Source: an uncultured Eubacteriales bacterium
Lineage (GTDB): Bacteria > Bacillota > Clostridia > Christensenellales > Aristaeellaceae
DNA length: 64,000 nt
Assembly (NCBI GenBank): GCA_900548145.1
Contig: URJB01000009.1
Coordinates: 14,744-78,743 of the forward strand
Reading direction: 5' to 3'
The notes under the pieces were generated by a model. It was not told the DNA's origin. It searched no databases and saw only the letters and a list, made by a program, of their open reading frames with translations. Both the position numbers and the translations under genes were made by a program. Positions 35,143-42,518 of this stretch are shown here, in pieces (within the stretch, counting starts at the first letter, position 1; every line of letters begins with the position of its first letter).

Positions 35143-35925
35143 ATGTCTCAGTTTGGCATTCAGATGTATACCCTGCGCGAAACCATGAAGACCCCCGAGG
35201 ATTACGAGACGACGCTCCGCCGGGTGGCGGAGATGGGCTACACCAACGTGCAGCTGACCCCGCCCGCCTTTTCCGGCGCCGAGGACACTCAGCGCCTGTT
35301 GGAAAAATACGGCCTTGCCGCCGACTCTGCCATCTGCGGCGTTTATCAGATCCCCGAACGGCTGGATCAGATCGAAAAAGACGCGAAGACGCTCAAGACC
35401 GACGTGGTACGAACCGACTCCATCCGTCCCGAGGATCGGGGCGACACGGAGGGCTACAAGCGCTTCGCCGCCCACCTGAACCTGTGCGGCGCGGAACTGA
35501 AGCGGCGCGGGCTCAAGTTCATGTATCACTTCCATTCTTTTGAGTTCGTCAAGCTGGGCGATGTTCGCGGCATTGACATTCTGCTGGGGGAGACAGACCC
35601 CGAAACCGTGCTGTTCCAGCCGGACGTGTTCTGGCTGACCGCCGCGGGCACCGAGCCAAGCCGCTCACTGGAAATGTTCCGGGGCCGCGCCCTGTATATG
35701 CATCTGAAGGATTACGTGATCGTTCAGCCCGACTCCGCTGTGCTGGAGGAGACTAAGCGGGCCAGCGCCCCGGTAGGCACGGGCAATCTGGACTGGCAGC
35801 ATATTCTGGAGACGGCCCGTTCCATCGGCATTCAGAACTTCGTGGTGGAGGATGATATGGGCGTGCTCGATCCCTTCGAAAGCGCCCGCCAGAGTATTGC
35901 CAATATGAAGAAACTGGGTTTCTAA
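35143..35925 (+). CDS. Sugar phosphate isomerase/epimerase-like TIM-barrel protein
   Basis: A 260-residue protein of the xylose-isomerase-like/AP-endonuclease-2 superfamily (IolE/IolI type). Landmarks are FGIQMYTLRETM at the start, MYHFHSFEF, a metal-binding DVFWLTAAG, MHLKDY and the closing FVVEDDMG. Metal-binding Glu, Asp and His residues are in the expected order. It follows the oxidoreductase in one operon ending at the terminator at 35945. Substrate unknown. Confidence 0.87.
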   Translation: MSQFGIQMYTLRETMKTPEDYETTLRRVAEMGYTNVQLTPPAFSGAEDTQRLLEKYGLAADSAICGVYQIPERLDQIEKDAKTLKTDVVRTDSIRPEDRGDTEGYKRFAAHLNLCGAELKRRGLKFMYHFHSFEFVKLGDVRGIDILLGETDPETVLFQPDVFWLTAAGTEPSRSLEMFRGRALYMHLKDYVIVQPDSAVLEETKRASAPVGTGNLDWQHILETARSIGIQNFVVEDDMGVLDPFESARQSIANMKKLGF

Positions 35926-35944
35926 GGAATGGTTTTCCTGATCG

Positions 35945-35983
35945 GCAGGGGGGCGTCCGCAGCGGACGGCCCCCTGCTTTTTG
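35945..35983 (+). terminator. Terminator of the oxidoreductase/epimerase operon
   Basis: GCAGGGGGGCGTCC pairs with GGACGGCCCCCTGC with one mismatch, short loop, then TTTTTG. Confidence 0.88.
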
Positions 35984-36074
35984 TTATGTGAATTTCGAAT
36001 GGCCGATATGGGTAAGGCATCAAACCCTTATCACATCATAAGAAAACGTTGGGGAAGATGCCAGCGATGGTATA

Positions 36075-36103
36075 TTGACGAACCAAAAAGTCTTGATTAT
36101 AAT
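36075..36103 (+). promoter_or_regulatory. SigA-like promoter of the ATP synthase operon
   Basis: TTGACG (36075-36080), 17 bases, TATAAT (36098-36103). It gives a leader of about 85 bases before atpB, containing a small AAGAAG/CTTCTT hairpin. No gene is seen between 35926 and 36195. Confidence 0.82.
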
Positions 36104-36195
36104 ATGTTCTCGGTGACGGGCCAAAGAAGGAGACTTCTTCGGGTCGTCCTGTTCTCTGTAAAGGGGAACTGCCAGGGAATATTTCTAAAGAAGGG

Positions 36196-37020
36196 ATGCT
36201 ATTGGACCGCAAGAAGAAACTCCTGCCGCTGCTCGGCTACTTCGGGCTGCTGATCCTGATCGTAGTCGCTGCTTTCCTGACAGGCAAGCAGGGCGGCGGA
36301 GAAACCATCAAAGAGGTCATGAAGGACGCGGTTCTTCATGAGGATAACCGGATCGCCTTTCTGGGCGGCATGACGGTGAATCCCGGGCTGATCTCGGCCT
36401 ACACGGTGACGGGGATCCTGCTGCTGTTTGCGGCGGTGATGCGCATTTTCGTCATTCCCCACTTCAAGGAGATCCCCGGAAAGCTGCAAACGCTGCTGGA
36501 AACGCTGGTGGGCATGTTCGATCATCTGGCCAAGTCCAACAGCCCGCACCGCAACGGTTTCCTGGGAGCCTACGTTTTCGGCGCAGGCGTGTATATCTTT
36601 GTCAGCACGATCTTCGAACTGCTGGGCTTGCAGGTCGTCACCACCACGGGACGCTCCATGTCCATGCCCGCCCCGCTGTCGGATATCAACGGCGCCATCG
36701 CCATGGGCTGCGTGTCCTATCTGGTCATTCTGTCCGGCGGTATCGCGTCAAACGGTTTCCGGGGCGTGGGCAGCACGCTGAAGGAGTTCTCCCTGCCCAT
36801 CTCCATGAGCTTCCGTCTGTTCGGTGCTATGCTCAGCGGTCTGCTGGTCACGGAGCTGGTGTACTACACCATCATGCTTAGCATTGTGCTGCCGGTGATC
36901 GTGGCTGTGCTGTTCACCCTGCTGCACGCGCTGATCCAGACCTACGTGCTTACCATGCTTACATCCGTGTTCTACGGCGAGGTTTCCGAACCCCATCAGA
37001 AGAAAAACAAGAAAGGTTGA
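36196..37020 (+). CDS. atpB: ATP synthase subunit a
   Basis: A 274-residue membrane subunit forming the proton or sodium half-channels of Fo. The essential arginine is in ISMSFRLFGAMLSG, and the conserved C-terminal helix is LLHALIQTYVLTMLTSVFYGE. The N-terminus has one helix ahead of the core. The ATG at 36196 abuts the purine run AGAAGGG, whereas a TTG at 36202 would have ideal spacing; translation may begin there, two residues shorter. First gene of the operon a-c-b-alpha-gamma-beta-epsilon. Confidence 0.94.
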   Translation: MLLDRKKKLLPLLGYFGLLILIVVAAFLTGKQGGGETIKEVMKDAVLHEDNRIAFLGGMTVNPGLISAYTVTGILLLFAAVMRIFVIPHFKEIPGKLQTLLETLVGMFDHLAKSNSPHRNGFLGAYVFGAGVYIFVSTIFELLGLQVVTTTGRSMSMPAPLSDINGAIAMGCVSYLVILSGGIASNGFRGVGSTLKEFSLPISMSFRLFGAMLSGLLVTELVYYTIMLSIVLPVIVAVLFTLLHALIQTYVLTMLTSVFYGEVSEPHQKKNKKG

Positions 37021-37025
37021 TCACA

Positions 37026-37355
37026 ATGAAGAATCACAATTTCCGTCGTATCCTGTCCGCCGCCGCGCTGGCGCTGGTGCTTGTCCTGTTTGTGGGCGCT
37101 GCCTTTGCTGAGGAGACCGTCGGTGCGGATGCCACCAGCATGAAGGCCATCGCCGCCGCCGTGACCATCGGTCTGGCCAGCGTTGCAGGCGCTTTCGCCA
37201 TGGGTATGGCTATTTCGAAGGCTTCCGAAGGCATCTCACGTCAGCCTGAAGCCGCGGGCGAGATCCGCAGCAGCATGATGCTGGGTCTGGTGTTTATCGA
37301 GACTGCTATCATTTACGCCCTGATCGTGGCCATCCTGATCATCTTTGTGCTGTAA
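37026..37355 (+). CDS. atpE: ATP synthase subunit c with N-terminal signal-like extension
   Basis: A 109-residue ring subunit. The core hairpin (residues about 38-109) has the polar loop ISRQPEA and the ion-binding glutamate in VFIETAIIYALIV. About 30 residues precede it and look like a signal peptide (basic start, hydrophobic run, AFAEE), which is longer than typical 75-90 residue c subunits. The Gln that marks Na+-binding c subunits in helix 1 appears to be Met here, so H+ use is more likely, although Thr and Tyr near the Glu are shared with Na+ forms. The start ATG 37026 has AAAGG 9 bases upstream. Confidence 0.92.
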   Translation: MKNHNFRRILSAAALALVLVLFVGAAFAEETVGADATSMKAIAAAVTIGLASVAGAFAMGMAISKASEGISRQPEAAGEIRSSMMLGLVFIETAIIYALIVAILIIFVL

Positions 37356-37377
37356 GCGCTGAGGGAGAGGAAAAACG

Positions 37378-37875
37378 ATGCAATTACCTCTGAATATCGA
37401 CTGGCAGCAGATCTTGCTGCACGCCCTGAACCTGGTGATCCTGGTAGGCGGTCTGTACGCACTGCTGTTTAAGCCCGTGAAGAAGTTCATGGATCAGCGG
37501 GCAGAAAACTACCAGAAGATGAAGGCCGACGCGGAGGACGCGAAGACGCAGGCCGAAGCGTTCAAGGCGGAGCTGAACGAACGAATGAAACATGCGGATG
37601 AAGAAACGCAGGCTTACCGGCAGGAGGCCATGGCCAAGGTGGAAAAAGAAGCAGGCGCGGTGCTGGATTCCGCTCGGAATCGGGCGCAGAAGATCGTGAA
37701 CGACGCCATGGAAAGGGCCGCCAGCGAAGAAAAGCAGATCGTGCAGAACGCCCAGAGCGAGATCGCCCGTCTGAGCGTGGAAGCGACCCAGAAACTGATG
37801 GATTGCAAACTGTCCGACGTGTACGATCAGTTCCTTGACGCTGCGGAAGGGAGCGAAGCCCATGACCAGCGGTGA
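37378..37875 (+). CDS. atpF: ATP synthase subunit b
   Basis: A 165-residue peripheral stalk subunit: one N-terminal membrane helix (about 10-30), then a long charged coiled coil rich in Lys, Glu and Ala. Length and composition are typical, and there is no delta-like domain fused to it. The start has GGGAGAGG upstream. Its 3' end overlaps atpA by 14 bases. No atpH (delta) gene lies between b and alpha. Confidence 0.93.
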   Translation: MQLPLNIDWQQILLHALNLVILVGGLYALLFKPVKKFMDQRAENYQKMKADAEDAKTQAEAFKAELNERMKHADEETQAYRQEAMAKVEKEAGAVLDSARNRAQKIVNDAMERAASEEKQIVQNAQSEIARLSVEATQKLMDCKLSDVYDQFLDAAEGSEAHDQR

Positions 37876-39622
37876 CACCACGGGACGCAAGGTTTTTCTG
37901 CATAGTGCGGAAAGACCCGATGAAACGCAGGAAAAGCGTCTGAACGCTTTCCTGTGCAAGCGGTACGGGGAAGGCGCGGAACTGATCTGGGTGGAGGATC
38001 ACACGCTGGAAAACGGCTTCCGTCTGGAATCCGGGGACGATGTGTACGACTGGAGCCCGCAGGGCCGGTTGGAACAGTTGGCCGGCCGCTTGAAAGCGGT
38101 GGACGTATCCGAACAGAATGTGATCCCGCTTCTGCGGGACACGCTGGAAAGCTGGACGCCTAAGGCACTGGTGCACACTACCGGCAAGGTATTGACGGTG
38201 GAGGACGGCATTGCCACGGTTTCCGGGATGCCGGACGCGTTCTACGGAGAGATTCTCCTGTTTGAAGGCGGCATTCGCGGCATGGTGCAGAATCTGGATC
38301 GGGATGAGATCGGCTGCATCCTGTTTGATGACGATGCGGCTATCCAGCAGGGCAGCAAGGTGTCCCGCACGGGCCGGGTGGCGGGCATTCCCGCCGGCGA
38401 CAATTTTCTGGGCCGGGTGGTGGACGCGCTGGGAAGCCCCATCGACGGGCTGGGCCCCATCGAGGCCGACGGCTACCGTCCCATTGAAGCGCCCGCGCCG
38501 GACATCATTTCCCGCCAGCCCGTGAATCAGCCCATGGAGACGGGGCTTTTGACCATCGACTCCATGTTCCCCATTGGCCGGGGCCAGCGTGAACTTATCA
38601 TTGGCGACCGCCAGACCGGTAAGACCGCTATTGCGCTGGATACCATTTTGAACCAGAAGGGGAAGAACGTGGTCTGCGTTTACGTGGCTATCGGCCAGAA
38701 GACCAGCTCTGTTTCCCAGCTGGTGGAGACGCTGCGCAAGCATGATGCGCTGGATTACACCATCGTGGTCAGCGCTACGGCCAGCGACTCCGCGCCCCTG
38801 CAGTATATCGCCCCCTACGCGGGTTGCGCGCTGGGCGAGTACTTCATGCAGAAGGGCCGGGACGTGCTGATCGTCTATGACGACCTGAGCAAGCACGCAG
38901 TGGCCTATCGGGCGTTGAGTCTGCTGCTGGGCCGCTCTCCGGGCCGTGAAGCCTATCCCGGCGACGTGTTCTACCTGCATTCCCGCCTGCTGGAGCGGGC
39001 GGCGCACCTGTCGGACGAACGGGGCGGCGGCAGCATGACGGCCCTGCCGATCGTGGAAACCCAGGCGGGCGACGTGTCGGCCTATATTCCCACCAATATT
39101 ATCTCCATTACCGACGGCCAGATCTTTCTGGAAAGCGAGCTGTTTTTCGCCGGTCAGCGGCCTGCCGTGAATATCGGTCTGTCCGTCTCCCGCGTGGGCG
39201 GCGACGCACAGACGCAGGCCATGAAGAAAGCCGTCGGCGCCATCCGTCTGGAACTGGCCCAGTATCGGGAGTTGGAGGTCTTTACCCAGTTCTCCAGCGA
39301 TCTGGACGAGGGCACTCAGCGGGAACTGCAGAACGGTCAGGCGTTGATGCGGCTGCTGCGCCAGCGGCAGTACCATCCCTACCGGCAGCATGAGCAGGTC
39401 ATCCTGCTGATGGCCGCGCAGGGGCATCTGTTCCAGCACGTGCCGCTGAATCGGATGGACGAGATCGTCGCGGAACTGCTCCGTCATGTGGAGCAGGAGG
39501 AATCCGTCCTGTGCGCCCGGATCGAGGAAACGGGCAAGGCAAGCCCGGACGAACTGCAGCGTCTGCAAAAGAGCGCCGCGGCCTATCTGAGCCAGTTCGG
39601 CGCGCCCGCAGCAAAGGAGTGA
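37862..39622 (+). CDS. atpA: ATP synthase subunit alpha with N-terminal delta-like domain
   Basis: A 586-residue protein, about 80 residues longer than a usual alpha. Residues about 82-586 are a normal alpha subunit: Walker A GDRQTGKT with Lys254 (Lys175 in E. coli) and SVSRVGGDAQT. Residues about 10-77 resemble the C-terminal domain of subunit delta: the run from Gly58 to Ala74 (GDDVYDWSPQGRLEQLA) matches the end of E. coli delta (GDVVIDGSVRGRLERLA). There is no separate atpH. The ATG at 37862 has GGAAGGGAG upstream and overlaps atpF. I infer a delta-C/alpha fusion. Confidence 0.9.
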   Translation: MTSGDTTGRKVFLHSAERPDETQEKRLNAFLCKRYGEGAELIWVEDHTLENGFRLESGDDVYDWSPQGRLEQLAGRLKAVDVSEQNVIPLLRDTLESWTPKALVHTTGKVLTVEDGIATVSGMPDAFYGEILLFEGGIRGMVQNLDRDEIGCILFDDDAAIQQGSKVSRTGRVAGIPAGDNFLGRVVDALGSPIDGLGPIEADGYRPIEAPAPDIISRQPVNQPMETGLLTIDSMFPIGRGQRELIIGDRQTGKTAIALDTILNQKGKNVVCVYVAIGQKTSSVSQLVETLRKHDALDYTIVVSATASDSAPLQYIAPYAGCALGEYFMQKGRDVLIVYDDLSKHAVAYRALSLLLGRSPGREAYPGDVFYLHSRLLERAAHLSDERGGGSMTALPIVETQAGDVSAYIPTNIISITDGQIFLESELFFAGQRPAVNIGLSVSRVGGDAQTQAMKKAVGAIRLELAQYRELEVFTQFSSDLDEGTQRELQNGQALMRLLRQRQYHPYRQHEQVILLMAAQGHLFQHVPLNRMDEIVAELLRHVEQEESVLCARIEETGKASPDELQRLQKSAAAYLSQFGAPAAKE

Positions 39623-39628
39623 GAAACC

Positions 39629-40546
39629 GTGCCAAGCGCCCGTGAGATCCGCGTCCGGATGAACAGCATCCAGCAGACCCGGAAGATCACCAACGCCATG
39701 TACCTGATCTCCTCGGCCAAGCTGCGCAAGGCCAAGCAGGAATGGGATCAGACCCGCCCGTACTTTCAGGCGCTGAAGGCGGAGGTCAAGCGCATCTTCC
39801 GCACCTCCGGCCATGTGGAGAGCCGGTATCTGTATCCGGACGAGGGTGAGCTGCCGCCGGACGGGACGTACGGCTTTCTGGTCATCACTGCCGATAAGGG
39901 TCTGGCCGGAGCCTACAACCAGAACGTGCTGAAGGAAGCCCACCGCCTGATGCAGGAGCATCCGCAGACCAAGCTCTTTGTGGTGGGGGAGTACGGACGG
40001 CAGTATTTCCAGCGCCATCAGGTGCCCATCGAGCGCAGCTTTCTCTATACCGCCCAGAACCCCACTATGCAGCGCGCCCGGGAGATCACCGCGGAACTGC
40101 TGGACCGCTTCGACAAGGGCGAATTACAGAAAATTTTTGTCATCTACACGGACATGAAAAACTCCCTGACGGAGAACGTCTCCGCCACGCGCATCCTGCC
40201 CTTCCATCGTTCGGCGTTCACCGCGCCCACGGATGAGAAGCGGATCACCGAGCCCTTCGAGTTTTTCCCGTCCGTGACGCAGGTATTGGAAAATATCGTA
40301 CCCAGCTATGTGTCCGGCTTCATTTACAGCGCCCTGATCGACAGCTTTTGCAGCGAACAGAGCGCCCGCATGAACGCCATGAACTCCGCCAACGAAAACG
40401 CGGAAAAAATGCTGGGAGAACTGGCGCTTGCCTATAATCGGATCCGTCAGGCGGCCATCACGCAGGAGATCACCGAGGTCTCCGCAGGCGCGCGGGCTCA
40501 GAAGCGGAAACGGCAAAAGCAGCACGCACAGGGGAGAGAATCATGA
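39629..40546 (+). CDS. atpG: ATP synthase subunit gamma
   Basis: A 305-residue central-shaft subunit. The N-terminal helix has RMNSIQQTRKITNAMYLISSAKLRKA, the globular part holds ITADKGLAGAYNQNV, and the C-terminal helix has ARMNAMNSANENAEKML and YNRIRQAAITQEITEVSAGA. GTG start 39629 with AAAGGAG 9 bases upstream. The last 15 residues are a basic extension. The stop overlaps the atpD start. Confidence 0.95.
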   Translation: MPSAREIRVRMNSIQQTRKITNAMYLISSAKLRKAKQEWDQTRPYFQALKAEVKRIFRTSGHVESRYLYPDEGELPPDGTYGFLVITADKGLAGAYNQNVLKEAHRLMQEHPQTKLFVVGEYGRQYFQRHQVPIERSFLYTAQNPTMQRAREITAELLDRFDKGELQKIFVIYTDMKNSLTENVSATRILPFHRSAFTAPTDEKRITEPFEFFPSVTQVLENIVPSYVSGFIYSALIDSFCSEQSARMNAMNSANENAEKMLGELALAYNRIRQAAITQEITEVSAGARAQKRKRQKQHAQGRES

Positions 40547-41937
40547 ATATCGGAAAAATTGTCGCAATTGCGGGCCCCGTCGTGGACGTGGAATTTGAGG
40601 AAGGACAGCTGCCTCACATCCGGGAGGCACTGACGGTCCGCATCAACGGCCAGCGCCGCGTGATGGAAGTGGCGCAGCAGGTCGGGGACAACACGGTGCG
40701 CTGCATCATGCTGGCGGCCACGGAATATCTGGCCCGGGGCATGGAAGTGGCGGCGGACGGTCAGGGCATCAGCGTGCCGGTGGGCAGTCAGGTGCTGGGC
40801 CGTATGTTCAATGTGCTGGGCGACCCCATCGACGGCGGCGCGCCCGTGCCCGCAGGCGCGGAACGCTGGCCCGTCCACCGCAAGGCCCCGTCCTTTGCCG
40901 AGCAAAGCCCGTCCGTGGAAATTCTGGAAACGGGCATTAAGGTCATCGATCTGTTGGAGCCCTATGCCAAGGGCGGCAAGGTGGGTCTGTTTGGCGGCGC
41001 TGGCGTGGGCAAAACGGTGCTGATTCAGGAACTCATCCACAACATCGCCATGGAGCACGGCGGCTACTCCGTCTTTACCGGCGTGGGCGAGCGCAGCCGC
41101 GAGGGCAACGACCTGTGGCAGGAGATGCAGCACAGCGGCGTGGTGGACAAGACCGCGCTGGTGTTCGGCCAGATGAACGAGGCCCCCGGCGTGCGAATGC
41201 GGGTGGCTCTGTCCGGCCTGACCATGGCGGAATACTTCCGCGACCACGACCACAAGGACGTGCTGCTCTTTATCGACAACATCTTCCGCTTTGTGCAGGC
41301 GGGCAGCGAGGTTTCCACCCTGTTGGGCCGTATGCCTTCCGCCGTGGGCTATCAGCCGACACTGGCCAATGAAATGGGTCAGCTGCAGGAGCGGATCGCC
41401 TCTACCCGGAACGGTTCCGTCACCTCCGTGCAGGCCGTTTACGTGCCTGCCGACGACCTGACCGACCCGGCTCCGGCTACCACCTTTACCCATCTGGACG
41501 CGACCACCGTTCTGAACCGGCGCATTGCCGAGCAGGGCATTTACCCGGCTGTCGACCCGCTGCAGTCCACCTCCCGTATTCTGGAAGCGGACGTGGTGGG
41601 GGAGGAACACTACCGCGTGGCACGCAAGGTGCAGGAGATCCTGCAGAAGTACAACGAATTGCAGGACATCATTGCCATTCTGGGCATGGATGAACTGGGC
41701 GAGAAAGACCGCCAGGTGGTGCTCCGCGCCCGCCGCATCCAGCGCTTCCTGTCCCAGCCCTTCCATGTGGCCGAAAAGTTCACCGGCATTCCGGGCCGCT
41801 ACGTGCCCCGGGAGGAGACGATTCGAGGCTTTGCCCGCATCGTGGACGGCGAGCTGGATCAGGTGCCCGAAGCCGCGTTCTATAACGTAGGTTCCATTGA
41901 CGAAGTGCTCCAGAAAGCGAAGGAGACTGCGGAATGA
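40543..41937 (+). CDS. atpD: ATP synthase subunit beta
   Basis: A 464-residue catalytic subunit. Walker A is GGAGVGKT, the catalytic Glu lies in GVGERSREGNDLW, Walker B is VLLFIDNIFRF, and the C-terminal DELSEKD-like motif appears as MDELGEKD. Length is typical. ATGA overlap with atpG, and the stop overlaps atpC. Confidence 0.97.
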   Translation: MNIGKIVAIAGPVVDVEFEEGQLPHIREALTVRINGQRRVMEVAQQVGDNTVRCIMLAATEYLARGMEVAADGQGISVPVGSQVLGRMFNVLGDPIDGGAPVPAGAERWPVHRKAPSFAEQSPSVEILETGIKVIDLLEPYAKGGKVGLFGGAGVGKTVLIQELIHNIAMEHGGYSVFTGVGERSREGNDLWQEMQHSGVVDKTALVFGQMNEAPGVRMRVALSGLTMAEYFRDHDHKDVLLFIDNIFRFVQAGSEVSTLLGRMPSAVGYQPTLANEMGQLQERIASTRNGSVTSVQAVYVPADDLTDPAPATTFTHLDATTVLNRRIAEQGIYPAVDPLQSTSRILEADVVGEEHYRVARKVQEILQKYNELQDIIAILGMDELGEKDRQVVLRARRIQRFLSQPFHVAEKFTGIPGRYVPREETIRGFARIVDGELDQVPEAAFYNVGSIDEVLQKAKETAE

Positions 41938-42344
41938 ACACATTTCGTCTGCATATTCTCGCCGCCGACCGGGTGTTCTTCGAGGGCGACTGCACCTCGC
42001 TGATCGTGCCGACGGTACATGGCCAGTACGGCGTTCAGGCCCGTCACAGCAACATGATCGCCGCTCTGGTGCCCGGCCAGCTCACCTTTCGCTGCCCGGA
42101 CGCGCCGGAACGGCTGGCCGCTGTTTCCGCCGGAATGATCAAGGTGGAGGATAACGACGTGCTGGTTCTGGTGGACGCGGCCGAGCGCCCGGAGGATATC
42201 GACGCGATCCGCGCCCGCCGCAAGGCCGACGAGGCCAGGGAGATTCTTCTGCAAAAGAAGAGCCGTCAGGAGTACCGCACCGCGCAGGCCACCTTGGCCC
42301 GTGCCCTGAACCGCCTGCGGGTCAAGGAACACCGGGAACTGTAA
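41934..42344 (+). CDS. atpC: ATP synthase subunit epsilon
   Basis: A 136-residue protein. The N-terminal beta-sandwich has FRLHILAADRVFFEGDC and GQYGVQARHSNMIAAL, and the C-terminal helical hairpin is rich in Arg, Ala and Glu (RRKADEAREILL). It inhibits or tunes the motor. The ATG overlaps atpD. The operon ends at the terminator directly downstream. Confidence 0.92.
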   Translation: MNTFRLHILAADRVFFEGDCTSLIVPTVHGQYGVQARHSNMIAALVPGQLTFRCPDAPERLAAVSAGMIKVEDNDVLVLVDAAERPEDIDAIRARRKADEAREILLQKKSRQEYRTAQATLARALNRLRVKEHREL

Positions 42345-42350
42345 AAAAAT

Positions 42351-42391
42351 ATCCCTGCTTTTCCTGAAAACGGGAAAGTGGGGATGTTTTT
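42351..42391 (+). terminator. Terminator of the ATP synthase operon
   Basis: A 14-base stem with three G-T pairs (42351-42364 with 42372-42385), 7-base loop, then GTTTTT. Confidence 0.87.
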
Positions 42392-42455
42392 GCCTGTAGG
42401 CTGCGCAGAATGAAAAAAGCAGCAGGAAAGTACAAGGTAAAGCACGATCTTCCAA

Positions 42456-42484
42456 TTGTTCCCACCCGGAGGATATGATACAAT
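42456..42484 (+). promoter_or_regulatory. SigA-like promoter for the GH3 gene
   Basis: TTGTTC (42456-42461), 17 bases, TACAAT (42479-42484). It favours the GH3 start at 42519 over earlier in-frame codons. Confidence 0.6.
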
Positions 42485-42518
42485 GAACGCACAAACAACC
42501 AATGGGAGGAAAATCAGC

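Noticed and set aside
35981..36253. A 90-codon frame before atpB
   Set aside because: It spans the predicted promoter and transcript start of the atp operon and overlaps the atpB start; no ribosome site.
37562..40018. An 818-residue open frame on the minus strand opposite atpF, atpA and atpG
   Set aside because: It is antisense to certain ATP synthase genes, rich in His, Gln and Arg without any fold-like pattern, and is an artefact of high-GC codon use.
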